Of a stretch of DNA of 64,000 nucleotides, positions 42,698-51,568 are shown one piece after another. Below the pieces are notes generated by a model. It worked only from the letters and a program-made list of their open reading frames with translations. It was not told the origin of the DNA and did no database searches. The DNA comes from Rhodococcus coprophilus NBRC 100603. GTDB taxonomy: Bacteria; Actinomycetota; Actinomycetes; Mycobacteriales; Mycobacteriaceae. The position numbers were made by a program, and so were the translations under genes. The stretch lies in the NCBI RefSeq assembly GCF_001895045.1, contig NZ_BDAM01000007.1, positions 372,001 to 436,000 on the forward strand, given 5' to 3'. Every line of letters starts with the position of its first letter. Position 1 is the first letter of the stretch.

Positions 42698-43530
42698 GCG
42701 ACGCGCGACCGGTAGTTGCGCATGGTGAGCAGCGCGAGTCCCCATCCGAGCACCGTGATGATCAGCACGATCACCCAGTGGTAGACCTGCTGGTCGCCGC
42801 CGAGGAGAGGAGTCCGGACGATGTCGAGGAAGTGGTAGAGCGGGTTGATCTCCGCGATCCGCGCCCGATCTTCGTTGCCCGTGCCCGCGAGAGATTTTTC
42901 CGTCCAGATGATCGGCGTCATGAAGAACAGCAACTGCACGAGGCTGCCGAGCAGCGGCGAGATGTCGCGGTAGCGGGTGGAGAGGATGCCGAAGACGAGC
43001 GAGATCCACACCGCGTTGATCGCGATCAGTCCGAGGGCGGGGATCGCCGCGAGGGCTGTCCAGCTCAAGTTCTGCGGGAAGACGATGAAAATCCCGATGT
43101 AGATCACGATGTTGTGCGCGAACAAGATCATCTGTCGCCACACCAGCCGATAGACGTGCACGCTCAGCGGTGTCGGGAGCTGCTTGATCAGCCCCTCGTT
43201 GGACATGAAGACGTCCGCACCCTCGAGGATCGACCCCTGGATCAGGTTCCAGATGATGAAGCCGAGCGCGACGTACGGCAGGAACTCGGCGATGTCGAGG
43301 TTGAACAGCGTGCCGTACAGCAGGCCCATCGCGATCGTCGAGACACCGGTGGCGATGGTGATCCAGAACGGCCCGAGCACGGACCGCCGGTACCGCTGCT
43401 TGATGTCCTGCCAGCCGAGCAACAGCCACAACTCACGGTGGTTGAAACCGTCGCGCAGATCCTGGAACGCGCGCCGGAACGTCCGAGAAGACTTTCCCAG
43501 CGGTTCGTCGACATGGGTGGGTGCAGACAC
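42685..43530 (-). CDS. wzm: Galactan ABC transporter permease (Wzm)
   Basis: A 281-residue ABC-2 type permease with six transmembrane helices, homologous to Rv3783, which with Wzt moves lipid-linked galactan across the membrane. The start of the first helix region RELWLLLGWQDIKQRYRRSVLGPFW and the end helix are typical for polysaccharide exporters. I chose GTG 43530 because minus-strand TAGGCT lies 8 nt upstream and the length equals Rv3783 (280); a GTG at 43599 would add 23 residues. The partner ATPase is about 3.6 kb away, unlike the compact mycobacterial arrangement. Confidence 0.9.
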   Translation of the reverse strand: MSAPTHVDEPLGKSSRTFRRAFQDLRDGFNHRELWLLLGWQDIKQRYRRSVLGPFWITIATGVSTIAMGLLYGTLFNLDIAEFLPYVALGFIIWNLIQGSILEGADVFMSNEGLIKQLPTPLSVHVYRLVWRQMILFAHNIVIYIGIFIVFPQNLSWTALAAIPALGLIAINAVWISLVFGILSTRYRDISPLLGSLVQLLFFMTPIIWTEKSLAGTGNEDRARIAEINPLYHFLDIVRTPLLGGDQQVYHWVIVLIITVLGWGLALLTMRNYRSRVAYWV

Positions 43531-43538
43531 AGGGCCCG

Positions 43539-43544
43539 AGCCTA
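43539..43544 (-). promoter_or_regulatory. Putative leaderless -10 element of wzm
   Basis: Minus-strand TAGGCT, 8 nt before GTG 43530. It supports the shorter start of wzm. Confidence 0.35.
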
Positions 43545-43679
43545 CCCGCGCGGTGATCCGCTCCCACCACGTGTGGGCCCGATTCGCCGTTGGGGGCACC
43601 CGGCGGCGTCAGCGTGCCGTGCCTCACGGCGTCGTGGGCTCGTAGTCTCGGGGGATCAATCCGGATGAGCAGGAGAACG

Positions 43680-44258
43680 ATGGCTATCAACCCGGCCGCG
43701 TCGGAAGAGAACTTCCTGGAGCTTCGACGCGACGAAGACCTGTACGAGATGTCGCTGGACCTGCTCGCCTATTACCTGGACACGGCGTTCGAGGATCCGG
43801 CAGCCGGCGAGGTCGAGCGATGGACGGTGAGTTGTCTTCCCGACGACGGTGCGGAGGCGCCGCTGTTCTCCCTCGCTGTCGGGACTGTGGAAGTCCTCCG
43901 GCTCGCGAAACCCACCGAGGGTGCCGACGGGCAGGTGATCTGCCTCGCGTCTGTCGCCGTCGCGCGCTCGGCGCTCGCGGATGAAGCAGGCACGTCGCTC
44001 GACACCCTGGCGGCTTCTCTTCCCGCCGTGCGCTTCCGTCCCGACGAGTCCGCGGCGTCGGACGCCGTGGACGTAGTCGTGGATCTGTTCGACGAGTCGT
44101 CTCTCGGAGCATTCGAAGAACTCTCCGAGAGCGGCCAACCGATTCGCCGGCTGGCCGAACAACTCGAAGGGGAGGGCGCGGACGAGCACCACAACAGGTG
44201 GCTCGCGCGGGCCGTCCTCGACCGGATCGCGAATGCGCCGGCCGGCAACTCGGTCTGA
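43680..44258 (+). CDS. Conserved-looking hypothetical protein, acidic
   Basis: A 192-residue soluble, strongly acidic protein without a signal peptide or membrane segment. AGGAGAA lies just upstream of ATG 43680, giving a firm start. It begins EENFLELRRDEDLYEMSLDLL and ends with an Arg/Asn patch. I recognise no domain. It lies divergent from wzm and convergent with the fadD15-like gene, inside the cluster of galactan export genes. The strong ribosome site and the terminator after it support a real gene. Confidence 0.7.
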   Translation: MAINPAASEENFLELRRDEDLYEMSLDLLAYYLDTAFEDPAAGEVERWTVSCLPDDGAEAPLFSLAVGTVEVLRLAKPTEGADGQVICLASVAVARSALADEAGTSLDTLAASLPAVRFRPDESAASDAVDVVVDLFDESSLGAFEELSESGQPIRRLAEQLEGEGADEHHNRWLARAVLDRIANAPAGNSV

Positions 44259-44273
44259 CGCCGCGGGCATTTG

Positions 44274-44329
44274 CGCGGTGAACGGGGATCCGCGCGCGAA
44301 ATTACACGCGTAGATCCCCGTTCACCGCG
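44274..44329. terminator. Perfect 17-bp hairpin, bidirectional terminator
   Basis: CGCGGTGAACGGGGATC at 44274-44290 and its exact complement at 44313-44329, loop 22 nt. It sits 15 bp after the hypothetical gene and 20 bp after the stop of the convergent fatty-acid ligase gene. Confidence 0.8.
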
Positions 44330-44349
44330 ACGATCACATGCCCTTCACG

Positions 44350-46131
44350 TCATGTCGTCGCATACAGCGCGTCGATCTCCACCGCATACTTCGCGTCGAT
44401 CGGCTTGCGCTTGAGCTTCATCGTGGGCGTCAGTTCGTCGCCCGACGGCTCCCAGATCGTCGGCAGCACGGTGTACTTCTTGATCTGCTCGACTCGCGAC
44501 AGTTTGCCGTTCGCCTCTTTCACCGCCATTTCGACTGCGGAGAGGACGACGGGGTGCTGGGCCAGTTCTTCGTGGGTCCCGCTGATCCCGTTCTGCTCGG
44601 CGAACACGGGCAGCGCATCAGGGTCGAGTGCGAGCAGCGCGACGATATAGGGACGGTCGTTGCCGATGACGGCAGCGCCACCCAGGATCGGGCACGCGGC
44701 CCGCAATGCCCCTTCGATGTTGGTGGGCGACATGTTCTTGCCGGCCGCGTTGACGATCAGTTCCTTCTTGCGGTCGATGAGGGTCACGTAACCGTCTTCG
44801 TCGATCCTCGCGATGTCACCGGTGTGCAGCCAGCCGTCGGGGTCGACGGCTTCCGCGGTCTTGACCGGGTCGTTGCGGTATCCACGCATGATGAGCGGGC
44901 CGCGGACAAGGAGCTCTCCGTCCTCTGCGGTCTTGATCTCGACGCCGGGGACGGCCTGGCCGACAGTGCCGATCCGGATCTTCTCGGGCGGGTTCATCGT
45001 CACCACGCACGACGTCTCCGACATGCCCCACACCTCGGAGCACGGGATGCCGAGCGCCAGGACGAACTCGAGCACCTCGGGGGAGATCGCGGCGGCACCC
45101 GTCACCGCGGCGCGGACCTCGTCGAGCCCGAGCTTCTTGCGGACGGCCGACAACACCAGTTTATCGGCGATGGCGTGCTGCATCTCGAGCGTCCTCGGCA
45201 CGGGCTTGCCGTCGGACTGCAGTCGCGCGCGCTTGCGTCCCACGTCGATCGCCCAGAGCGCGAGCCGCTTCTTCACGGGGCTGGATTCCTCGGCGAGGGT
45301 CTTGTCGATCGCGGCTTTGACCTTGTACCAGACCTGGGGGACCGCACCGAACAACGTCGGTCGCACGCTCGGCAGCACCGCGATGGCCATCTTGAGGTCG
45401 TCGAGCGTGACGATCTGCATGCCGCTGTAGATGCTCGAGTAGTGCGAGCCCCAGCGGTTGGCGATGTGGGCATCGGGGAGGTACGACACGATCCGGTCGT
45501 CGGGGCCGGTGGGCAGGAACGTCGTGGTGGCGGCGAGTTCGGCGAGGAGATTGGCGTGCGTGAGTTCGACGCCCTTCGGCGGGCCGGTCGTTCCCGAGGT
45601 GTAGATGAGAGTGAGCAGGTCGGACGGCTGTACGGCCTTCCACGCGGCCTCGAAGTCGAACGATTCGTCGGCGGCTGCTTCTACGTCTTCGAGGGACAGC
45701 GTGCCCTCGGGTTGCGCGTCGACGCACACCAGATGCTCGACTTTCGTGTCGCCGATCGCCTGCTGCAAGACGGGAACGAACTGCTCCTCGCAGATCATCA
45801 CGCGGTTCCCGGCGTTGCCGAGCACATAGGCGATCTGCTCGGCGGTCAGCGAGTTGTAGATCGAGAACGGCACCGCGCCGAGATGGAAGGCGGCAGTGTC
45901 GACGAGATGGAATTCGGGGCGGTTCGTCAGCATGATGCCGACGGTGTCGCCGGCCTGCACACCGAGACCGGCGAGACCGGCAGCGAGGGCGCGAACCTTC
46001 TCGGAATACTCGCGCCAGGTGTAACGGACGGAGTTGTCCGGAGTCCGCACGGCAACGTGATCGGGATAGGACGCGGCTGTGGCCTGAAAAGCGGCACAGA
46101 GGGTGGACGGTGAGTCGAGACGAGATGTCAT
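44350..46131 (-). CDS. Long-chain fatty acid-CoA ligase, FadD15-type
   Basis: A 593-residue ANL-superfamily ligase. Motifs in order: ATP-binding LIYTSGTTGPPKGVE, DAHIANRW, GMSETSCV, LHTGDIARIDEDG and the C-terminal RKKELIVNAAGKNMSP. This layout with long-chain ligase (FACL) inserts is that of FadD15 in mycobacteria, which makes acyl-CoA from free fatty acids. ATG 46131 follows GGGAG at a good distance. It lies between glfT1 and wzm on the same strand, 87 bp after glfT1, and so may be read with it. Confidence 0.9.
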   Translation of the reverse strand: MTSRLDSPSTLCAAFQATAASYPDHVAVRTPDNSVRYTWREYSEKVRALAAGLAGLGVQAGDTVGIMLTNRPEFHLVDTAAFHLGAVPFSIYNSLTAEQIAYVLGNAGNRVMICEEQFVPVLQQAIGDTKVEHLVCVDAQPEGTLSLEDVEAAADESFDFEAAWKAVQPSDLLTLIYTSGTTGPPKGVELTHANLLAELAATTTFLPTGPDDRIVSYLPDAHIANRWGSHYSSIYSGMQIVTLDDLKMAIAVLPSVRPTLFGAVPQVWYKVKAAIDKTLAEESSPVKKRLALWAIDVGRKRARLQSDGKPVPRTLEMQHAIADKLVLSAVRKKLGLDEVRAAVTGAAAISPEVLEFVLALGIPCSEVWGMSETSCVVTMNPPEKIRIGTVGQAVPGVEIKTAEDGELLVRGPLIMRGYRNDPVKTAEAVDPDGWLHTGDIARIDEDGYVTLIDRKKELIVNAAGKNMSPTNIEGALRAACPILGGAAVIGNDRPYIVALLALDPDALPVFAEQNGISGTHEELAQHPVVLSAVEMAVKEANGKLSRVEQIKKYTVLPTIWEPSGDELTPTMKLKRKPIDAKYAVEIDALYATT

Positions 46132-46218
46132 CGCAGGCTCCCAGAGACGGTGGCGGCTACTGTAGGTCCAGCTGCCGACGCCTGTGGGCAAAACCGTGTA
46201 ATTCGTTGTGGGGTAGCG

Positions 46219-47115
46219 CTATTGGGCTGGGTGCTCGAACTTCTCTTCCCGTCCCAGCTTGCGCAACCGCACCCACTCACGCAGACCCGCCGGGTCGCGA
46301 CGCGTCACCAAGAAGTACCAGCCGAAACGAATCCACTCCTGTGGCAACAATTTCCGGAGTCCGGGCTGGGACAGCAGGTACCCGCGGTTGCGGTAGGTGA
46401 AGTACCGCTTCGTCTCGTTGTCCGGGTACTGGGTGTGCATGCGACCGCCGAGAATCGGCTTGAATTCGTCGGCGCCGTCGGGATGCAGATATGCGGTCTG
46501 CAGGCAGGTACCGAACGGTAACCCCGACCTGACGAGGCGACGATGCACCTCCACTTCGTCGCCTCGGACGAACAACCGCAGATCGGGCACGCCCACAGCG
46601 TCGATCGCGGCGGCGGTGAACAGCGCCCCGTTGAACAGCGACGCGATGCCGGGAAGCAGATCCTCGTCACCGAGCTCGTGACGCCACCGCCGCCATACGA
46701 CCCCGCGTCGCAGCGGGAATGCCAGGCGATCGGGTTCGGCGATGTCGCACACCACCGGCGATACTTCGGCCAGTCCGTTGCGTTGAGCGCAATCGAGGAG
46801 AGTCGCGAGCACGTCGGGTCCCTCGGGACGACCGTCGTCGTCCGCGAGCCACACCCGGTCGGCTCCGAGCGACAGCGCGTACAGAATGCCCAGGGCGAAC
46901 CCGCCGGCCCCGCCGAGGTTGTGCTTGGAGCCCAGATAGGTCGCGGGGACGTCGGCCGACTCGACGAGTTCGCGGACGTCGTCCTCGTCGGCGTTGTCTA
47001 CGACGACGAGATGGTCGAGCGGGCGGGTCTGGGTCGACAGGACCTTCAGCGACTCGGCGAGCAGTTCCCGGCGACGGTGGGTGACGACGACGCCGATGAT
47101 GCATTCGTCAGGCAC
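46219..47115 (-). CDS. glfT1: Galactofuranosyltransferase GlfT1 (galactan initiation)
   Basis: A 298-residue GT2 enzyme (304 in M. tuberculosis Rv3782). It adds the first one or two galactofuranose residues to the decaprenyl-linked rhamnosyl acceptor before GlfT2. Features: VVVTHRRRELLAESL at the start, NLGGAGGFALG, the metal-binding LADDDG, a second acidic motif in RGDEVEVHRRL, then HPDGADEFKPILGGRMHTQYPDN and YFTYRNRGY. GTG 47115 overlaps the wzt stop by 8 bp; an ATG 31 bp further upstream would overlap wzt more deeply and is less likely. Confidence 0.94.
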   Translation of the reverse strand: MPDECIIGVVVTHRRRELLAESLKVLSTQTRPLDHLVVVDNADEDDVRELVESADVPATYLGSKHNLGGAGGFALGILYALSLGADRVWLADDDGRPEGPDVLATLLDCAQRNGLAEVSPVVCDIAEPDRLAFPLRRGVVWRRWRHELGDEDLLPGIASLFNGALFTAAAIDAVGVPDLRLFVRGDEVEVHRRLVRSGLPFGTCLQTAYLHPDGADEFKPILGGRMHTQYPDNETKRYFTYRNRGYLLSQPGLRKLLPQEWIRFGWYFLVTRRDPAGLREWVRLRKLGREEKFEHPAQ

Positions 47116-47968
47116 TGTTGGTGCCTGACGTAGCCGCCGCATCGGAGCCGTTTCGCAGTGCGCCGCCTGCTTCGCGTTCACGCTCGAGTTCGTGCAGGAC
47201 CGTGCGCACGTGGTCACCGGCCTCGTCGCCCTCGTATGCCCGCACGACGTGCTCGATGTCGCCGCGCTCACGGATCTGCCCGTGGTCGATCCACATCGCC
47301 TGGTCGCACAACTGCGCCAGGAACTCGTTCGAGTGACTTGCGAAGACGAGGATGCCCGAGCGCGCGACGAGATCCTGCAACCGGACCCTGGCCTTCTTCA
47401 TGAATTCCGCGTCGACTGCGCCGATGCCTTCGTCGAGCAGCAGGATCTCCGGATCGATGCTGGTGACGACGCCGAGCGCGACCCGCACGCGCATCCCCGT
47501 CGAATACGTGCGCAGCGGCATGTTGAGGTAGTCGCCGAGTTCGGTGAAGTCGGCGATCTCGTCGACCTTGGTGAGCATCTTCTTGCGGCTCATGCCCAGG
47601 AACATGCCGCGGATGATGATGTTCTCGTAGCCGGAGATCTCCGGGTCCATGCCGACGCCCAGGTCGAAGACCGGCGCGACACGGCCGTTTACCTGCGCGA
47701 ATCCGCGAGTCGGCTCGTAGATGCCGGACAGGAGGCGCAGCAGCGTGGACTTGCCCGCACCGTTGTGCCCGACGAGCCCGACGCGGTCGCCTTCCTCGAG
47801 CGACATCGTGATGTCGCGGAGCGCCTCGACGACCACGACGTCCGAATTGTTGCGACCGATCGCACCGCCCGCTTTACCGAGGAACGCCTTCTTCAGCGAC
47901 CGCGTCTTGGCGTCGAAGATCGGGAAGTCGACGCACGCGTCGCGCGTTTCGATGCTGACACGGGTCAC
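47108..47968 (-). CDS. wzt: Galactan ABC transporter ATPase (Wzt)
   Basis: A 286-residue ABC ATPase (Rv3781 is 273). Walker A GHNGAGKST, signature YSTGMRVRVALG (variant of the usual LSGGQ), Walker B ILLLDEGIGAVD and the switch His in FASHS are present. It powers export of the lipid-linked galactan together with Wzm. GTG 47968 has CTGGAG 7 nt upstream. It overlaps glfT1 and follows Bpa on the same strand by 47 bp. A C-terminal extension of about 30 residues after the core is Glu- and Ser-rich. Confidence 0.93.
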   Translation of the reverse strand: MTRVSIETRDACVDFPIFDAKTRSLKKAFLGKAGGAIGRNNSDVVVVEALRDITMSLEEGDRVGLVGHNGAGKSTLLRLLSGIYEPTRGFAQVNGRVAPVFDLGVGMDPEISGYENIIIRGMFLGMSRKKMLTKVDEIADFTELGDYLNMPLRTYSTGMRVRVALGVVTSIDPEILLLDEGIGAVDAEFMKKARVRLQDLVARSGILVFASHSNEFLAQLCDQAMWIDHGQIRERGDIEHVVRAYEGDEAGDHVRTVLHELEREREAGGALRNGSDAAATSGTNSA

Positions 47969-48015
47969 GATGCGGCTCCAGAGGCTGACACGGGTACCGA
48001 GGGTACCCCGCGTGC

Positions 48016-48594
48016 CTACAGGTATTGCCCGGTGCCGGGGTGCCCGGGGCCCGGACCCGGCTGGTCGCCGCCGCGGGCGACCGCTCCGGCGAGCCCTGGA
48101 GGAAGCGCGCCCTGCCGCATCTGCTCGAGTTGTGCGCGGGCTGCCATCTGCTGGGCGAACAACGCCGTCTGGATTCCGTGGAACAACCCCTCCAGCCAAC
48201 CGACGAGCTGGGCCTGCGCGATCCTGAGTTCCGCATCGGACGGGACCGAGTCGTCGGTGAAGGGCAGCGCGAGGCGCTCGAGTTCGTCCCGCAGTTCCGG
48301 CGCGAGCCCCTGTTCGAGTTCACGGATCGAGGACCGATGGATCTCCCGGAGCCGGGTACGGCTCGCGTCGTCGAGCGGCGCGGCCCGGACCTCTTCGAGA
48401 AGTTGCTTGATCATCGTGCCGATACGCATGACCTTCGCGGGCTGTTCGACCATGTCGGCGAGGGTTTCGCCACTCCCTTCCTCGCCGTCCTTCGCCGCCT
48501 CGGGGTCGGCCCTCTGGGCTTCCAGTCGGGGCACACGGACGGGTTGGCCGTCGGGGCCGATCACAAGAACCTGGTCGCTGTCCGGATTCGTCAT
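48016..48594 (-). CDS. bpa: Bacterial proteasome activator Bpa/PafE (DUF2587)
   Basis: A 192-residue protein matching Rv3780. The core VEQPAKVMRIGTMIKQLLEEVRAAPLD, RIAQAQLVGWLEGLFHGIQTALFAQQMAARAQL and the C-terminal GQYL are diagnostic. Bpa forms a ring that docks by its GQYL tail into the 20S proteasome and opens it for ATP-independent degradation. ATG 48594 was chosen since it precedes the conserved core; the frame extends upstream without support. It has a Gly/Pro-rich linker before GQYL and is divergent from the aminotransferase-fold gene. Confidence 0.95.
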   Translation of the reverse strand: MTNPDSDQVLVIGPDGQPVRVPRLEAQRADPEAAKDGEEGSGETLADMVEQPAKVMRIGTMIKQLLEEVRAAPLDDASRTRLREIHRSSIRELEQGLAPELRDELERLALPFTDDSVPSDAELRIAQAQLVGWLEGLFHGIQTALFAQQMAARAQLEQMRQGALPPGLAGAVARGGDQPGPGPGHPGTGQYL

Positions 48595-48758
48595 GGCTCC
48601 ATTCTGTCCCCTCGCACCGACGATCGTCACGGCACAATGGTTCTCGCCGGAAATCTCCCGTCCGGTGCCGACACGCGTCGGTGCGTGAGGACCCGATCTC
48701 GGGCACCCGGGGGCCGTATGCACCCCGGGCGGCGCCGACGGTGATTGACACAGGGTTT

Positions 48759-48764
48759 TAGAGT
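48759..48764 (+). promoter_or_regulatory. Putative leaderless -10 element of the aminotransferase-fold gene
   Basis: TAGAGT, 7 nt before ATG 48772, supporting that start over the in-frame GTG at 48763. Confidence 0.4.
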
Positions 48765-48771
48765 GTCAGCC

Positions 48772-49971
48772 ATGGCTTACGACGTTGCCCGGATCCGGGG
48801 GCTCATACCCTCGCTCGGCGACGGTTGGATTCACCTCGACCCGCAGGCGGGAATGCAGATCCCGGATGCGGTCTCGCGCATGGTGTCGACTGCCTTCCGG
48901 AATGCTTCGTCTTCGGCCGCCGGACGGCACGCGTCGTCCCGCCGTAGCGCCGGCATCCTCGAGGCCGCGCGCGTCGCCATTGCCGACCTGGTGGGCGGCC
49001 ACCCCGACGGTGTCGTGCTCGGGCCCAGTCATTCCGTTCTCTTGGCGTGGCTCGCCGAAGCACTCAGTTCCAAGCTCGGCCTCGGTACCGGAATGGTGCT
49101 CTCCCGCCTCGACGACGAAGCGAACATCGCGCCGTGGTTGCGTGTCGCGAGCAGGTACGGGGCGCGGGTGCGCTGGGCGGAGATCGAGATCGACACCTGC
49201 GATCTGCCGACCTGGCAATACGAGGAACTCATCACGTCGACCACCCGGCTGGTCGCGCTCACCGCGGCGTCGTCGATCGTGGGGTCGGCGCCCGACGTGC
49301 GGGTGGTCGCGGATCTCGTCCACGAAGTCGGCGGACTCATGGTTGTCGACGCGGCCGCAGCGGCTCCCTACGCCCACATCGACATGGAAGATCTCGGGGC
49401 CGACATCCTCACCGTCGATGCCGCGGCGTGGGGCGGCCCGCAACTCGGTGCCCTCGTCTTCAGGGACCCTTCCCACCTCGATCGCGTGCCCGCGATGTCG
49501 CTCGACCCGCATGCCCGTGGTCCCGAGCGGCTCGAGGTCGGCGGGCACCAGTTCGGTCTGCTGGCCGGACTGCCCGCCTCCATCGACTTCCTCGCCTCGC
49601 TCGACGACACCGCCTCCGGTAGTCGCCGGAGCCGTCTGGAAACGTCGATCAGCTCGATGCAGGACTATCAGGACGGTCTGTTCGATCGCCTGCTGCGGCA
49701 ACTCGACAGTCTCACCGGTGTCATGGTGCTGGGCAGGGCGTCGAGCCGGGTGCCCACGCTCAGCTTCACCGTCGAGGGTGTGCCCGCGGAAAAGGTCGCG
49801 GCACACCTGGCCGACCGGCGGATCGAGACGATGGCAAGCACTCGCGGCACGAGCCGGCTGCTCGACTCGCTCGGAGTGAGCGACGAAGGCGGGGCCGTCA
49901 GCGTCGGCCTTGCGCCCTACACCACCACTTTCGAGATCGACCAGCTCGTCCGCGAGTTGCGCAACCTCTGA
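48772..49971 (+). CDS. Class V aminotransferase-fold protein lacking the PLP lysine (Rv3778c-like)
   Basis: A 399-residue fold-type I PLP protein related to cysteine desulfurases. N-terminal HLDPQAGMQIP and RHASSRRSAGILE, the central VVDAAAAAPYAHIDMEDLGADILTVD, and a C-terminal MASTRGTSRLLDSLGV are typical of the family. At the usual S-x-x-K-x-x-G-P site, where Lys binds PLP, the sequence is VDAAAWGGPQLG: the Lys is replaced by Ala. The upstream Asp that binds the pyridine is kept. M. tuberculosis Rv3778c appears to share this change (from memory). It probably has no classical aminotransferase activity. Confidence 0.82.
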   Translation: MAYDVARIRGLIPSLGDGWIHLDPQAGMQIPDAVSRMVSTAFRNASSSAAGRHASSRRSAGILEAARVAIADLVGGHPDGVVLGPSHSVLLAWLAEALSSKLGLGTGMVLSRLDDEANIAPWLRVASRYGARVRWAEIEIDTCDLPTWQYEELITSTTRLVALTAASSIVGSAPDVRVVADLVHEVGGLMVVDAAAAAPYAHIDMEDLGADILTVDAAAWGGPQLGALVFRDPSHLDRVPAMSLDPHARGPERLEVGGHQFGLLAGLPASIDFLASLDDTASGSRRSRLETSISSMQDYQDGLFDRLLRQLDSLTGVMVLGRASSRVPTLSFTVEGVPAEKVAAHLADRRIETMASTRGTSRLLDSLGVSDEGGAVSVGLAPYTTTFEIDQLVRELRNL

Positions 49972-49975
49972 CGAG

Positions 49976-50962
49976 TCAGCTTCGTCCGACCCGTAGTACC
50001 ACCTTGCCGACGGTGTCGGGCCCGTCGAGCATCTCGTGCGCTCGCGCCGCCTCCGTGATGGGAAGTTCCGCGTGCACCACCGGCTGCACCTTCGCCTCTT
50101 CGATCAGCGGCCACAGGTGTTCGCGGACCGACGCGACGATTGCGCTCTTGCCCGACTTTCCTGTGTCCGGCCGACCGCGCAGACCCGTTGCGATCACGTG
50201 CCCGCGCTTGGCGAGAAGCTTGGCGAAGTTCATCTCGCCCTTGGTGCCGCCCTGCATACCGATCACGACGAGCCGACCGTCGGGTGCGAGCACATCGATG
50301 TTGCGGGACAGGTACGCGGCGCCCATGTTGTCGAGCACCACGTCCGCACCACCGAACGCGTTGCGCACCTCGGTGACGAAATCCTGGCTGCGATAGTCGA
50401 TCGCAAGATCCGCGCCGAGTTCCCGGCACCGGTCGAGCTTCCCTGCCGACGCGGTGACCGCGACCTTTGCGCCGAGCGCCTTACCGACCTGGATCGCGTG
50501 GGTGCCGATACCTCCGCCGCCCCCGTGGACGAGCAGCACGTCACCGCGTTGAAGTCCCGCCGTCATCACCACGTTCGACCACACGGTGCAGGCGATCTCC
50601 GGGAGAGACGCCGCCACAGCGATATCGATTCCGGCCGGCACCGGCAGAAGCTGGGCCGCCGAGACGACGACCTGTTCGGCGTAACCGCCTCCGGACAGGA
50701 GCGCGCATACGTGGTCGCCGATGTTCCAGCCGCTCACGCCCTCACCGAGTTCTGCGATCACACCCGAGCATTCGAGCCCGAGGATTTCGCTGGCGCCGGG
50801 AGGCGGCGGGTAGAGACCACGACGTTGCAGAAGGTCGGCGCGATTGACTGCGGTCGCTGCGACATCGAGGAGGACCTGGCCGGGGCCGAGCGTGGGGTCG
50901 GGATATTCGGTCCACCGGAGAACCTCGGGACCACCGGGTTCGGTAACGACGATTGCGTGCAT
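49976..50962 (-). CDS. NAD(P)H:quinone oxidoreductase, zinc-free MDR family (PIG3-like)
   Basis: A 328-residue medium-chain dehydrogenase/reductase (Rv3777-like). It has NRADLLQRRGLYPPPPGASEILGLE, the nucleotide-binding HGGGGGIGTHAIQ and DVVLDNMGAAYL. The structural and catalytic zinc cysteines are absent, as in quinone oxidoreductases. Reaction: one-electron or two-electron reduction of quinones with NADPH; physiological partner unknown. It is convergent with the preceding gene (4 bp between stops) and divergent from marR. ATG 50962 lies 7 nt after minus-strand TAGCGT. Confidence 0.9.
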   Translation of the reverse strand: MHAIVVTEPGGPEVLRWTEYPDPTLGPGQVLLDVAATAVNRADLLQRRGLYPPPPGASEILGLECSGVIAELGEGVSGWNIGDHVCALLSGGGYAEQVVVSAAQLLPVPAGIDIAVAASLPEIACTVWSNVVMTAGLQRGDVLLVHGGGGGIGTHAIQVGKALGAKVAVTASAGKLDRCRELGADLAIDYRSQDFVTEVRNAFGGADVVLDNMGAAYLSRNIDVLAPDGRLVVIGMQGGTKGEMNFAKLLAKRGHVIATGLRGRPDTGKSGKSAIVASVREHLWPLIEEAKVQPVVHAELPITEAARAHEMLDGPDTVGKVVLRVGRS

Positions 50963-50969
50963 GACCCCG

Positions 50970-50975
50970 ACGCTA
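50970..50975 (-). promoter_or_regulatory. Putative leaderless -10 element of the quinone oxidoreductase gene
   Basis: Minus-strand TAGCGT, 7 nt before ATG 50962, in the 107-bp space shared with the divergent marR. Confidence 0.4.
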
Positions 50976-51057
50976 GCGTGTACGCACCGCGGGTGGTCAT
51001 TCCCTCTCCGCGTGCCCGTCGCGTCGCGCGGCGAACCCTGCGACCGGGCTGCGCGAT

Positions 51058-51063
51058 TAGACT
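51058..51063 (+). promoter_or_regulatory. Putative leaderless -10 element of marR
   Basis: TAGACT, 6 nt before GTG 51070, with no ribosome site. Confidence 0.4.
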
Positions 51064-51069
51064 TTCCGC

Positions 51070-51540
51070 GTGACGAGCGAACAGGACGAGCCGGACTGGT
51101 TGACCGCGGAAGAGCAGACCGCCTGGCGCAACTACATGGACGGCAACGCCCGCCTGATGGATGTGCTCAACCGAAATCTGCAGGAGCGACACGGATTGTC
51201 GTTGGCGGAGTACCGCATCCTGGTCCTGCTTTCCGAGGCGCCGGACGGCTCGCTCCGCATGAGCGAACTCGCCGACGGTGTCCTCTCGTCGCGTAGCCGC
51301 CTGACGCATCAGATCCGCCGCATGGAGGAGCAGAAGCTGGTCGTGCGCGGGTCGTGCCCCGACGACGGTCGTGGTGTGCTGGCCTCCGTCACCGATGAAG
51401 GGCGCCGACGGCTCGCCGAAGCCGCTCCCACCCATGTCCGCGATGTGCGCTGTAATCTCATCGGCCTGCTCTCCAAGAGCCAGGTCAAGGCACTCGCGCA
51501 GATCTTCGGCCGGATCGACGAAGCCCTCGCCGACCACTAG
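51070..51540 (+). CDS. MarR-family transcriptional regulator
   Basis: A 156-residue winged-helix regulator. Residues 45-115 hold the MarR DNA-binding domain: LSLAEYRILVLLSEAP, RMSELADGVLSSRSRLTHQIRRMEEQKLVVR and the wing with DDGRGVLASVTDEGRRRL. It is divergent from the quinone oxidoreductase, so regulation of that gene and of itself is a reasonable inference. The start GTG 51070 is just after a -10-like hexamer. A tRNA-Ser gene follows 28 bp downstream. Confidence 0.9.
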   Translation: MTSEQDEPDWLTAEEQTAWRNYMDGNARLMDVLNRNLQERHGLSLAEYRILVLLSEAPDGSLRMSELADGVLSSRSRLTHQIRRMEEQKLVVRGSCPDDGRGVLASVTDEGRRRLAEAAPTHVRDVRCNLIGLLSKSQVKALAQIFGRIDEALADH

Positions 51541-51568
51541 CCCCCGCGATGCGGTTAGGATTTGCGAC

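Noticed and set aside
48745-48750. TTGACA near the aminotransferase-fold gene as a -35 box
   Set aside because: The only good -10 hexamer, TAGAGT, is 8 bp away, far too close for a -35/-10 pair.
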